NCBI GenBank assembly: GCA_033398695.1
Contig: CM065817.1
Location: 31,630,231 to 31,694,230, forward strand
DNA from: Orobanche coerulescens
Taxonomy: Eukaryota > Streptophyta > Magnoliopsida > Lamiales > Orobanchaceae
Direction: 5' to 3'
DNA: 64,000 bases
The notes under the pieces are model-generated. The model saw only the letters and a program-made list of their open reading frames with translations. It was not told the origin of the DNA and made no database searches. The position numbers were made by a program, and so were the translations under genes. The number at the start of each line of letters is the position of its first letter. Position 1 is the first letter of the stretch. Positions 12,171 through 23,734 of this stretch are shown one piece after another.

Positions 12171-12480
12171 CACTACTAAAAAAAGAGCTTTACTGACAGC
12201 AAAAAACTGTCACTAAACCCTTTTAGTGACACACGTAAAATGTGTCAGTAATCCGGCAGTCAAAACGCAGTGACACCATTTAACGGTGTCACTAAAACTG
12301 GTGTCAGTAGTCTGTGTTACACAAATGTAACTATATTCCGATACGACAATGTCAGTACCTTACAATAAATATTACATGTCACTACTCTGTCACACTATAG
12401 TGTGAATCGATAACGACACAATAATGTGAGAAAATAGTAATTGTATTTCAGTGTCATTAATTTCCGTATTTCTAACACAT
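12171..12480. repeat. CACTA left terminus and subterminal repeats
   Basis: Several copies in both orientations of an ACTGTCACTAAA / TTTTAGTGACAC-like motif after the CACTA end. Such subterminal repeats bind the element-encoded transposition protein in known En/Spm elements. Confidence 0.8.
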
Positions 12481-13236
12481 TATTGAGAGTAAATTCTGAC
12501 ACTTGATTATCAAGAAATGCTTGACACTAAATTGATAATTTAATTAATGGTAGTTTTATAATTAAATATGTACTGAAAATCACATATCAATTTATATATT
12601 AAAATGATACATATTTTTTGATGCTGCAACAATATTTGATAAAGTCTAAATATAATATATTTCATTAACCATTAGCATCATTATCCTTAATAGTTACAAA
12701 GTACAAAATATCACATAGCAAAACCAGTTAACATTTCAAAATAACAAACAAAAAGATCACACTATTCTTCCGAAAAAGTAAAAATCTTCCATGCTTCTAA
12801 CCAATATATGCAGCCCACTCGTTGCATAATCGAGAAAGGTCATCAATACACCTTCAAACAACCAACAAGAAGCAGCATAAACAGGAGTGTTAGGATCAGA
12901 AACATATATATAAACCTTATAGAGTATAAGATTTGAACTTAAAGCAATGATGCAAGATCAAAATATTACATCATATAGAGAAATATAATTTCATATCAAG
13001 GATAACACTCAACATGATAAAAAAAGTGATATTTAAACAAAAACTTAAACAAGCTCAAGAAAAGGTATTCTCTCAACAACTCAAAGGCAACATTACTTGA
13101 AACAAAAATAAAAATAAAAAGAATAATTGAACCTGAAATTACCAAAATATCAGATCAATATGAGAATACTTAAAACAGTGAGATCCCTTATTAAAGAAAA
13201 ATTGAATATTATAATTGAAAGCCCTAAATCAGTTTT
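12481..13236. other. CACTA interior, AT-rich, no gene seen
   Basis: AT-rich sequence with no supported gene. Confidence 0.4.
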
Positions 13237-13690
13237 CTAACAAACTAAACTCAAGTATTGAAACAAAATAAACCCTAAAATCATAATGTTTGGCCTAATG
13301 GAAGCCAGAATGATTAAGAGAAGATGATACACAACAAAGATCAGATTTTTTTTCAAGGGCAAAAAACAAAAACCTGAAGCGTTGATGAAAAACGAAAACG
13401 AAAACGATGGCCAATGATGATGACAGTGCGTTGATGAAGGCAAAGTCACGACGGCACGATCAGAAGCATCACGGTTGAGGACGGCGGCGAACGGTTTTTT
13501 TGGACCCACACATTTGCCGCGTTGGCATTTAACAGCCACGTCAGCTCCGTTACTAACTTGTGTTAACAGAGGGACCAAATTGATACTGATTTGAAAATGC
13601 CAGGGACTAAATTGATACTGGTGAAAAGTCATGGATGAAATTGAATATTTTTGAAATGTCAGCGACCTAATTGGCTATTACCTCTTAAAT
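13237..13690 (-). other. CACTA interior: GC-rich ORF segment plus a short repeat
   Basis: An open frame of 131 codons (13237-13632, minus) crosses a GC-rich stretch at about 13390-13520 that looks like an exon or UTR, but I recognise no protein. Around 13560-13680 the phrase GACYAAATTGATACTG recurs, of a kind common in plant repeats. Treat the ORF as doubtful. Confidence 0.3.
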
Positions 13691-14446
13691 TAGGTAACCA
13701 GACATAATAGTTTGGCCAGGTTGAGATTATTTTGTGTGTTGGTCTGCGCAAAGAAAGGAACGTGTCAATATGGTAATCATCAAAACTGAAAATAGAGGGA
13801 TAATAAGTAGACTGGTAAATCGTTCGTATCGTGTACTTTAATGTCGTGTACTTTAGTATTTTGTGTATTAATTTTATGTCGAATTACATGCAACAACCAC
13901 CTGACAATCATAGCTCCAAAATAGCCTGCAGCTGAGATTGAAAAATGGGTAATATACCAAATTGTGAGACATTTATAAATATAGTTTTTTTTATCCAATT
14001 AACCATTTGTTGATACATTTATCAACACACTTGAATAACTATTTCTATAGCAGTATATTTCTAGCTAGCAAAAAAACAACTAACTTAAACATATTGAGAA
14101 AGTATGCCAGGAGATAATTTCACTTGTAGGAGCATACAATACCAACCGCTTATAATCGAGTTTTTCATCTAATATATATCAAGCGTCCTTCCCGTTTCCC
14201 TAAAGATGAGAAGCGTTTTCTATAACACTTCAAATCTATTAACTCTAATCACCCACAATAATTAAAATGTGATCGAACAAACAATGGAAAAGGCAGTAAT
14301 AATGTATAACATAGATTTATCACAGGTTTCTTAAAAGGTTTTGGACAGGAAAAGTTCAAACACCAAAATGTAGCAAACCTGTTTTAAATTATACAAAATA
14401 TTTATAAGAATGCTGTCTTGATTTAATAGATTCAGCATTGAAATAC
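13691..14446. other. CACTA interior without recognised gene
   Basis: AT-rich, with short random frames only. It lies downstream (minus strand) of the ARIADNE exon and may be intron or 3' flank of the chimeric transcription unit. Confidence 0.4.
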
Positions 14447-14619
14447 CTTCATGCTTTCCGCAATTAACGATCTGCGCAAGTATTTTCCATACTTTTCTTT
14501 ATCTTCAGGGGTAGCCAATACATTAACCATGTCTTCGTCAACAGCAACACCACAAAACTGATCGGGACAACGCAACGTTAAACAACCCTGATCATTTGCT
14601 ACGGCAGTTCTTATATGTT
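14447..14619 (-). pseudogene. ARI: Captured exon of an ARIADNE-type RBR E3 ubiquitin ligase
   Basis: Minus-strand translation reads GCLTLRCPDQFCGVAVDEDM followed by DKEKYGKYLRRSL. This matches the stretch of ARIADNE proteins between RING1 and the in-between-RING domain, including its Cys-Pro-Asp...Cys-Gly pattern. The exon is bounded by a TTTTACAG acceptor (exon start 14619) and a GTATTT donor (exon end 14447), so it was captured as genomic DNA with introns. One exon cannot make an active ligase. It is on the same strand as the other captured exons. Confidence 0.8.
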
Positions 14620-14822
14620 CTGTAAAACAGCACGTGAAAATTAGCGGACCAAAACAACATGTTATAGCAAGTAGAGCCAGCACACTAACTTTTGACCAAT
14701 CTGAATCTGAATTGAAGAATGCAGTTGACCAATCCTATACTCATTGTGCAAGTAGGGCAAAATTGAATATTATAGCTTCACAAATTAGTCAATAAAGAAA
14801 AATATTTGCTAAGCACACTTAC

Positions 14823-14895
14823 CATCTAGGAACGGCTCTGTTAATAAGAGGAGTACCAGATCTCTCACTGAATGGATATGAATGCGTGATGGTAC
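14823..14895 (-). pseudogene. Captured exon of isoleucyl-tRNA synthetase, 3' part
   Basis: Together with 35528-35557 this forms one exon that element C split. The frame contains THSYPFSERSGTPLINRAVP, which resembles the conserved His-Ser-Tyr-Pro ... Thr-Pro-Leu-Ile-Tyr-Arg-Ala-Val-Pro stretch of eukaryotic isoleucyl-tRNA synthetase. A GTAAGTG donor (plus 14817-14822) bounds it. The right piece begins at a TTTTTTTAG acceptor at 35558-35559. Confidence 0.72.
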
Positions 14896-17358
14896 TGTAA
14901 CACCCCAAACTAGGCGGATATTACAGTGTCGTGGACCCTCGACTGGGACCCACCAGGCGAATGAAAATTAATGAATTACACAATACGAATGTAGTACCGA
15001 ACCACATTACATCATCAGTTACTCCGATGAGGAGTTTCAAATACTATACACCCAGAGAACACTGAATACATGTATATTTTATATGAGGATAAAATATACA
15101 ATATTGAACAAATGACAATCCAAAAGGAAGTGCAGCGGAAAATACATAACAAGGAAGCATGAATGAAATGAAGAGACTGGGACCCCCTACTAGTATCACT
15201 GAGACTCCTAGCCATCAACGTTCTCTTCCCATACTTTTGCCTTGCCATGACCTAAAAACGGTATCCCCAAAGGGGTCAGTTACATAGAACAATAATCTTC
15301 AAGAGTTGAACAATATACAACAATCAAATGAATGAATTAAGAAATAGAGTTGAATGATGGGCATCATAGTACACCCGAATGGAATGTGCAAGTGCACAAG
15401 TATCCGAGTGTCCGGAGCATATACACCTGCAACTTGGCCTAATTAGTCTCACGGATGTACTTTACCGTGTGCACAGTCCAATGTGTCCGGAGTCCTGCAT
15501 ATACACATGACCATAGTGTGCCTGACTAAAAATTCCACACATACACCACCCGGCGACGCAATACAATCCCGGAAGGTTACAAGAACAAAAACGACCAAGA
15601 TGAGAGATAGTGAATAAAATCCGACAAGGATAAAGAACGACTCACCGAGATGAAATAATGATACAATGAGTGATAGCTTCAATGAAATGATTTGGAACCG
15701 TCGTTCCTTGTGAGTTACATGATTAGTTGATAATTACAAGTCTCGACATGAATGATATATTATGAGTGAATTACATGTATGAATGAACAACAACGTAAGG
15801 AATGAATATTCCTTTAATCGAGTAAGAATTAACTTACACAAATACCGGTGAAGAAAGTCCTTCCTCGAACAAACGTCCTACGTGGAAAATACCAGTCGCT
15901 CGAACAACCTTGAATAACATAATTACCAATAAACGCTCAATATACGTATTAAGCACGATTATCACCAACTCAAAAGTTGTTACAACAATAACCAAAACTC
16001 ATTGGGGCATTCTAACGGATACGTTGCAAACATTCTCTCGTTGATTACAACTATTCCCCAAAAATATATCGAAACCAACCTCCAAAAGTAATTCAATCCA
16101 ACAAAACTTCATTAATGACATCGATGATCCAATAGGAAACCACAACTCAGGGTTACGACAACATCAGTCGAAAACCCCCAAAATATCCAAAGTCAAACCC
16201 CAAGGGTTCTTGAATAATTCCCCAAAATATTCATCAAATCCACAATATACACCAATAAATCCATAGGAATACATGTATTCAAGGTAGATAATTCATATCT
16301 AACATATTACAACATCATAGCAAGCTTACACGAAGAGATCGGAAGGAAAACACTCGAACTCCTAAATTCTAGATTCAAGAAATGATTACCTTGATTTGAT
16401 GTGTTGGAGAGGATTAGGTGATAATTAATCCGACTTAGAAGCTTGAAGATGATGATAGGTGAGTGTAGCTCGAAAAGATCTCTCCAAATCACCCAAAATC
16501 GCCCGAAAATGCCGGAAGGAGGAAGTGAGATGAAAAATGATGAAATTGGACTGAACTGTCCAATTTATACCTGAGCCAGTTTAGTGCACGCTAACCCCTG
16601 ATGCTTAGCGTGCACTAGCGGGCACACTAGTTATTCCAGTATAGACTGCGTGCATCATTAGCATACGCTACGTACTTGGTAGCGTTCGCTAACGCCTCCT
16701 CCTTAGCATACGTTAACCTTGTGTTAGCGTGCGCTACCTGAAAGTTGATGCCCAGTAATTGGAGTCCAGAACCTACTGTCCTCTGGCCTGATTGAGCCTT
16801 AGCGCGCGCTACCCTATTATTAGCGTGCGCTACAAACTAACCCTTGCGTACGCTATGCACACTCTTAGCGTACGCTACGAATTATTTCAACTCAGTCCAG
16901 TACCCACTGGACTGTCTGTTCCAGTACGCTAGCGCGCGCTGATGCATCCTGATAGCATGCGCTACACACATAATTTAACGTACGTTATACTCCAATTGTA
17001 ACGTGCGTTGCGAATCTCACTAATCCAGTCTAGTGCCTTCTGGACTGTCTGCCCAAATGCATTAGCGTGCGCTAATAGTAAGAGGTTAGCGTGCTACCTG
17101 TACTCAATTAGCGCGCGCTAAAAAGAGTACATAGTGTGCGCTACTCCTCACGCACAGTCCACCACAAAGATGATGATGAAGATAAACTCGGCTTCAAACA
17201 AGGTAGAAAGACGAATGATAACTGATCTAGGATTCCAAGTACGTCAAACAGTGAACACGATAAACGAACATGAATGATGAATGATTATTACTGAGTGAAA
17301 TATTACTGAATGAAAATTAACTTAATGATAATGAATGAATTTACAATCGGGTATTACA
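14896..17358 (-). repeat. Element C 3' LTR
   Basis: Minus-strand TATA box TATAAAT at plus 16563-16569. A palindrome array at 16575-17150 is immediately upstream in LTR orientation. Confidence 0.92.
16575..17150. repeat. Palindrome array in U3 of element C 3' LTR
   Basis: More than a dozen words of the series TAGCGTGCGCTA, TAGCGCGCGCTA, TAGCGTACGCTA and TTAACGTACGTTA, with spacers of about 10-50 bases. The 5' LTR has the same array, collinear, at 34740-35310. Confidence 0.88.
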
Positions 17359-17370
17359 TACTCCCCCCTT
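17359..17370 (-). promoter_or_regulatory. Element C polypurine tract
   Basis: Plus strand TACTCCCCCCTT, that is AAGGGGGGAGTA on the element strand, directly inside the 3' LTR. Confidence 0.85.
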
Positions 17371-17392
17371 AAAAATAGTTCCGTCCTCGAAA

Positions 17393-18842
17393 CTAAGGGT
17401 CAAACAAATTGGGATAACTGTCCCGCATACTATCCTCGATTTCCCAAGTAGCCTCTTCGACTCTGTGTCTAGACCACTGAATCTTAACCAAAGGAATCAT
17501 CTTGTTCCTCAAATGCTTGATTCGCTGCTCTAATATTTGTACGGGACACTCCTCGTACGTATGATCATCCGCGATCTCAATTTCATCGAACTGAAGTATG
17601 TGATTAGGGTCGGCAACATATTTCCGAAACTGAGAGACATGAAATACGTTATGAATTCGGCTCAAGACTGGAGGTAAAGCCAATCGATAAGCCAGGTCGC
17701 CCACTCGATCCAAAATCTCAAACGGTTCAATGAATCTCGGACTCAACTTCCCCTGCTTCCCGAAACAGAAAAAACCTCGACTCGGGGATACCTTGACCAA
17801 AACGTGATCACCTGTCTCGAACTCTAAGGGTCGACGACGGTTATCGACATATTATTTTTGTCGACTCTGAGCGGTCAACAAATGACTCCTGATCAAAGCT
17901 ACCTTCTCGCAGGCGGCTATAAGCATATCGGGCTCAATGCCGACTGATTTTGATAAGTCATCCCAGCATAGGGGAGATCGACAATGACGACCGTATAAGG
18001 CCTCGTAAGGTTCCATCTGAATCGAAGCGTGTCAACTGTTATTATATGAGAATTCGATCAACGGTAGTTGGGCTTCCCAATCGTCTTTCCAATCGAGGAC
18101 GCATGCCCTTAACATGTCTTCCAACGTCTAAATAGTTCTCTGATTGTCCGTCAGACTGAGGGTGAAAAGCCGTGCTGAAGTTGAGCTGAGTCCCCATGGC
18201 ACGATGAACTGGTTTCCAAAAATGTGACATGAATCGCCCATCACGATCAGAAACGATACTCTTAGGAGTACCGTGCAATCTCACTATCTCTTTGATGAAC
18301 AACTGGGCAAGTCTCTCGGGACACCACGTATCCTTAATCTACAGGAAATGAGCTGACTTAGTTAAATGGTCCACAATCACCCAAATTGTATTCATGCCCC
18401 GCTTACTCTTCGGCAAACTCGTGATGAAATCCATTGAAATATCCTTCCACTTCCATTCTGAGATAGGAAGCGGTTTCAGCATGCCCGCTGGTCGCTGATG
18501 TTTTATCTTGACTTGTTGGCAGGTAAGACATCTTGAAACAAACTCTGCGACTTCTCGCTTCATGTTACTCCACCAGTAATTTTGTTTCAAGTCTTTGTAC
18601 ATCTTGCTAGACCCCGGATGAATAGAATACGGGGCAGCATGGGCCTCTCTCAAAATCGAGTTTTTCAACTCGTCATCCGCCGAAACACATAACTGGTTCT
18701 TAAATCGCAAAAGTCCATCCTCGTGGATCACAAATCCAGGGGCTTTCCCCTGAGTCACATCATCTCGAATGCGCAACAAAAATGGGTCTGAACCCTGTTT
18801 TAGTCTGATCGCCTCCTCAAGTGGCGATGAAATCTCCAGCAT
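17393..18842 (-). pseudogene. Element C integrase with GPY/F module and chromodomain, broken
   Basis: Segments: 18339-18842 with the H2C2 zinc region (HPGSSKMY, CLTCQQ) and core start (SMDFITSLPKS); 18042-18302 with the later core ([22 protein letters not shown]); 17393-17800 with the GPY/F-like part (SPRFIEPFEILDRVG) and a chromodomain-like end (VEEATWEIEDSM) before a stop at 17393. It resembles the same region of element A, but is a separate, diverged family member. Frame changes between the segments inactivate it. Confidence 0.87.
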
Positions 18843-18899
18843 GCAAAGCTGTCCTTGTACACGCTGTAACCAAACCTCGATCTCATGCCTAAGGAATTC

Positions 18900-20341
18900 C
18901 TACTGAGAGTTCCTTCTGAAAAGTTAAACGAGAAAGCATCTGCTCCTGAATGGACTTACGGCTCAAGGCATCGGTGCCAGGTGATACTGTATCTCGATAT
19001 CATAGTCCTTGATCAGTTCTAACTCCTAAGTAAATATATACTTCAAGCTCTTATGATCGGTGAAAATATGACAGGTGACGCCGTAAATATAATGATGCCA
19101 AATCTTCAATGCGAAAACCACGGCTGCTAGCTCCAGGTCATGGGTCGGATAGTTGACCTCATAAGGTCTTAGTTGCCGCGAAGTATAGGCAATCACTTTC
19201 CCGTTCTGCATTAGTACACATCTGAGACCCTGCCCGGACGCATCACTATAAACTACGAATCCCTCCGTCCCTTGCGGTAAGGAAAGGACAGGCGCTGAAA
19301 TTAAATGGATCTTAAGTTCCTCAAAACTCCGCTAACACGCGTCAGTCCACATGTATTTCTTATCCTTCCGCAAAAGGTTCATCATGGGTTGAGCGATTTT
19401 AGAAAATGCCTCCAAAAATCGCCGGTAATATCCAGCTAATCCGAGAAAGCTTCGGATTTCCTTAACGTTCTTTGGAGGTTGCCAATATCGGATAGCCTCC
19501 GTCTTCTGAGGGTCGACACGTACTCCGTCTGCTGAAATTACATGTCCGAGAAACGTCACCTCGGACATCCAGAATTCACACTTGGCAAACTTCCCATAAA
19601 GCTGCTCTCGTCTCAACACGTCGAGAACCTGATGAAGGTGAAATTCGTGCTCCTCTCGATCACGAGAATAAATCAAAATGTCGTCTATGAAAACAACCAC
19701 GAACCGGTCTAAACATTTTATGAAAACTCGGTTCATCAATTCCATGAATACAGTAGGTGCATTAGTTAACCCAAACGGCATCACCACAAACTCGTAATGC
19801 CCCTAGTGTGTTCGAAACGCCGTTCTAGCGATATCTGACTCTCGAATTCGCAACTGATGATACCCAGATCTTAAATCGATCTTGGAAAATACTGAAGCTC
19901 CCTGAAGTTGATCCAAAAGTCATCGATGCAGGTAGGGGATATTTATTCTTGATCGTCACCCTTTTCAGCTCTCAATAATCAATACACAAGCGAAAAGAGC
20001 CATCCTTCTTCTTGACAAATAACACTGGTGCTCCCCACGGGGACGCACTCGGCCGGATATAACCCCCTCTCGGTCAGTTCCTCCAGCTGATTCTTCAGTT
20101 CCTGCATTTCAGTCGGGGCCATACGATATGGTGCCTTTGATATTGGAGATATACCAGGCTCCAACTCAATCGTGAATTCCACATCTCTCTGTGGAGCCAA
20201 ACCAGATAACTCGTCTGGAAATACATCGGCGCATTCCCTTACTACCGGAATATCTGCCAATGACACTGATGATTTATCGGTTTTGGTCATATAGCACCAA
20301 TAACCAACACACCCTTGATTGAGTAATTTCACGGCTTTCAT
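18900..20341 (-). pseudogene. Element C reverse transcriptase and RNase H, broken
   Basis: RT begins in 19979-20341 ([23 protein letters not shown]) and continues in 19332-19787 with the catalytic FIDD at about 19680-19691 and the [12 protein letters not shown] tether. RNase H follows at 19026-19211 ([29 protein letters not shown]). At least two frame changes and a stop interrupt it. Confidence 0.87.
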
Positions 20342-20855
20342 TACATTGATAACCTTCCGGAATAGCCGGGGTTACTCCCCTGAAATACATATTCAACTCC
20401 ATCGTCTGAAACAATAGTGACCATACGCTTATGGACACTAAGATGGCATCGTGACGATCCACCCAATCAATACCCAAAATGACATCGTCTCTAGGTAAAT
20501 CCACCACGATCAGGTCTGCCAAACAATCACGGCCATGAAACTGAATCGGACAATTCTTAATCTCATGATCTCCGATAATACTCCTACCGTCAGGTAGTCC
20601 AATGATATAAGGTTCACAATTAGTAGCACTATCCAGATGAAGTCTACTCAAGCATGACTCGAAAATGAATGAATGTGATGCACCAGTATCAAAAAGGGTA
20701 CACATAGGTTGAGATAGAATTTCGAGTGTACCTGAGATCATTCGGGTCTCTGGATCGTCAGCTCTCTTCATCTCATAAATTCGGGGCTTGCCATCCCCGG
20801 ACTCGGATGCTCCTGTCTGATAGCTGTGGGCTCCGCCTTTGTTAGCTCCCGTCAT
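20274..20855 (-). pseudogene. Element C aspartic protease
   Basis: Contains CTLFDTGASHSFI, with the catalytic Asp-Thr-Gly at 20682-20690, and LGIDW near the second structural motif. The frame overlaps the RT frame at 20274-20341, consistent with a frameshift in a once continuous pol. Confidence 0.85.
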
Positions 20856-20996
20856 CTTAAACGACGCAGACTGAGTGGCCTGATTCTGAATCTTTGACTG
20901 CTTCGGGGCCTGAGACGTCGCCGGAGTGGGTTTGGAGTCCCTTCGGCAGAAACGGGCCTTATGCCCCGCAATCCCGCAGTTATTACACGTGACAGT

Positions 20997-22086
20997 CTAC
21001 CTTAGACATTTCGTGCTGAAATGGCCCTGTTCGCCACAGTTGTAACAGGTGATGGCCGAGCTGTCCGCTCGGGACTGAGATTCCACAGGTTTTGGCGCCG
21101 TAGGAGGTCGCTCAGAAAAAGTAGAGCCCGTACGAGGCTTCTTGAAAGTGGCCTGACTGCCTTCGGACTGATTACACTTCTTAGATTTTTTGCCAGAAGA
21201 TAAAGTCTGATTCTTAGAAATCTCCTTAGCAGTAAGCTCATAAGCAAGAGCTTTCTCGATGAATTCGGCTAGAGTGGTGCAATGATGATTAAGCAATTGA
21301 AGCCTCATACGAGGTTTCAACCTTTTACTGAAATACTTGATTTTATCCGCCTCCGAGTGGATAATAGATGAGGCGAAAGGCAGTAGCTCCTGAAATTTCT
21401 CGGCAATGGCGAGAACATCTTCTTCCGTTGAGGGGTCGGGACTGAGTAACTCCGACATCTTGGCCTCCCTGAGTAGGGCTGGATAATAGCTTTCCATCAT
21501 GAGAGTTTTGAACTGGTTCCACGTGCAAGATCCATCGGTGGGCTTCAGAGAGAGCCACCACGAGTGAGCGCTCTTACCCAGATAGTAAGCCGTGACTGAA
21601 ACTTTGTGTCCTTCGGGACACCATAGCAAATAATTTCTCGAAATGCTCCAGCCAGTGAATAATGTCCGCCGGCTTAGATGAGCCCTCAAAGGTAGGCGGC
21701 CTCTGGCGAGAAATGTCGTTGATGATGCTGCTCACATTTCTCTCTTGCCCCTGAGGTGGCGGCGGAGGAGCCTGCTGATTCTGAGCCGTTGAGTTCTGCA
21801 TCGTCTCCATCAGACGTGCCATCTGAGTCATTTGGGCCATCATGCCCTGCATAAAAGCGAGAGGGTCAACTCGGACACCTTCTGATTGAGCCGTGTCCCG
21901 GGTACGACTTCCTGACAGTGAAGGATTATTTCCAGGTGAATGTGTGGCAGCGTCGCTACTTGATGAGTTAGCATTATTCCTCGTGTTCGCATGAGTATTC
22001 ATTCGAGCTCCCAGGTTTCGGCCCGCACCGGGGCCTCTTCCCCTGCGTCCTCTGCCAGCTCGATCCATACTGAAGGTAGGGAACAC
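20997..22086 (-). pseudogene. Element C gag with zinc knuckle
   Basis: Starts at 22086, or more likely at the ATG near 22068 (MDRAGRGRRGRGPGAGRN), a Gly/Arg-rich head similar to element A's. It passes through PPTFEGSSKPADIIHWLEHF and ends with a CX2CX4HX4C knuckle, CYNCGEQGHFSTKC. The frame shifts once near 21574-21689. Confidence 0.85.
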
Positions 22087-22262
22087 ATGATAATTATAGA
22101 TCCCACATGAATATCATATTATAATGAAGTTATGAAATGATAACAATGAGCATACACGCTCTAACATAATGATCGCATGAAGGATCAACCGAGGTGACAT
22201 GATTATCTGATGAAATTTTGAAATGATTATCTTGAACAAGTTGATAAAATTTATGAAATGAT

Positions 22263-23585
22263 TGTTAGGCGTATTTTTATACGCTTATTCATCATTATTT
22301 TGTATTATTTTGGAGAGTGAAATTGTTTAAATGAGCCTTTAATGCCTTAATTTTGTATGTTTGTCAGGAAATTGAAGTCCGGAAGCTAAAGCGAAAGCAG
22401 GTAGCAGCAAATTTTGGCTATGAGCCGCGGCACAAGGAAGCAGGGCCGCGGCACAGGAAGACACCCAGCCGGGCACAAAGTAAACTGTACTCTGTGCCGC
22501 GGCACTCACCTGGACTGTGCCGCGGCACAGAAGAATTAAATGACGTCCAGGCATCCAGCTAAAGGCAGTGTGCCACGGCACAGACTTAGTGAGCCGCGGC
22601 ACACTAGGCGGCTTTTGTATGCATCGCGCGAATTTGGGCCGTTTCGAAGCCAGTGTTCGACCTACTCATACGGACGCGATTTGGAGGATGTAAAAGCTAT
22701 AAATAACGGTTTAAGACCCTAATTAATCATCTTTTATCTTTTGGATCTTAAGCTTGGAATCAGAGAGGAGAGACGGCAGAAGAGGAGGGAAGCAAAGACT
22801 TCAAGAGCAGAGGGCGGAAGCCGAAGAACGGAGGAATCCGAGCTTCATCTGCGTTTGATTTTAATGCTTTCATTCATTTATTCTGTATTTTCAATTATTA
22901 GTATGTCAGGCTAAAACCCTAATCTAGGATTTTGATGAAACTTACGTTTTGACGGATTTTGCTTGAGATTATCTAATTAATTACCTTTTTGTTGAGTTTT
23001 TCCAATCGTGTTTAATGCTTGCAATTATCTAGCCAATAGTTGTATTGATTTAATCATTCAATTCGAATCGGGAGAGGAGAATTGGTGAGGAACTATTGGT
23101 GAGGACCGTTTTATTCTGTGAGATAGGAATATACTCATAGGAACTACGTGGCCTTTTGGAGATTTTATGCTTTTTGCCTATTGACGAATTAATTCACCTA
23201 GGGATAGAGTGCGTTATTCGCCTTTAGAAAATCTATTGACCTCGGGAGAGGCGGTAGAATATATTAGCAATCTCCGCCTTCAATAAATTGGAAAAATTAT
23301 TTACTATGGATAATCGAGAGTAAATTCGGATAAACCGAGTGGATTCAGAATCCTAGACTTATTCATCATTTGATTTCTTTTCTTCTAGCTATCGTTTTCT
23401 ACTGTTTAGTCTTTTAATAATTATTTTAGAAATTAATTGCAAAACACAAATTCGATTGTTCGAATAAAACTAGAATACACAAAATCGGTAGTTAGTGATT
23501 CAGTCCTCGTGGGAACGATACTCACTCATCACTTTATTACTTGTAAACGATAACGTGCACTTGCGTGTAAGAAATAATCGCAACA
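22263..23585 (+). repeat. Element D 5' LTR
   Basis: TATA box TATAAATA at 22698-22705, preceded by six GCCGCGGC-type palindromes at about 22423-22605. It differs from the 3' LTR by few substitutions, one small replaced segment near 22391-22410 and one inverted spacer at 22503-22517. Confidence 0.93.
22423..22605. repeat. GCCGCGGC palindrome array in U3 of element D
   Basis: Words GAGCCGCGGCAC and GTGCCGCGGCAC at about 22423, 22444, 22494, 22518, 22569 (one mismatch) and 22591. The 3' LTR carries the same set at 31590-31780, except that one spacer is inverted. Confidence 0.9.
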
Positions 23586-23587
23586 AG

Positions 23588-23611
23588 TTTTTGACGCCGT
23601 TGCCGGGGACT
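23588..23611 (+). promoter_or_regulatory. Element D primer-binding site
   Basis: GACGCCGTTGCCGGGGAC follows the 5' LTR. It is one base from the TGGCGCCGTTGCCGGGGA site typical of Athila elements, which is usually assigned to an Asp tRNA. Confidence 0.85.
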
Positions 23612-23734
23612 GAAATTTTACTAATATCGATTTCAGTATTTCTAGTCTTAGTTTGAACGTTTTATTTTATAATTTTTGTGTATTTAATTTTATTTGTTTA
23701 TTTGTTTTTCCTTTCAGGATCTTTCGTGTAGTGC

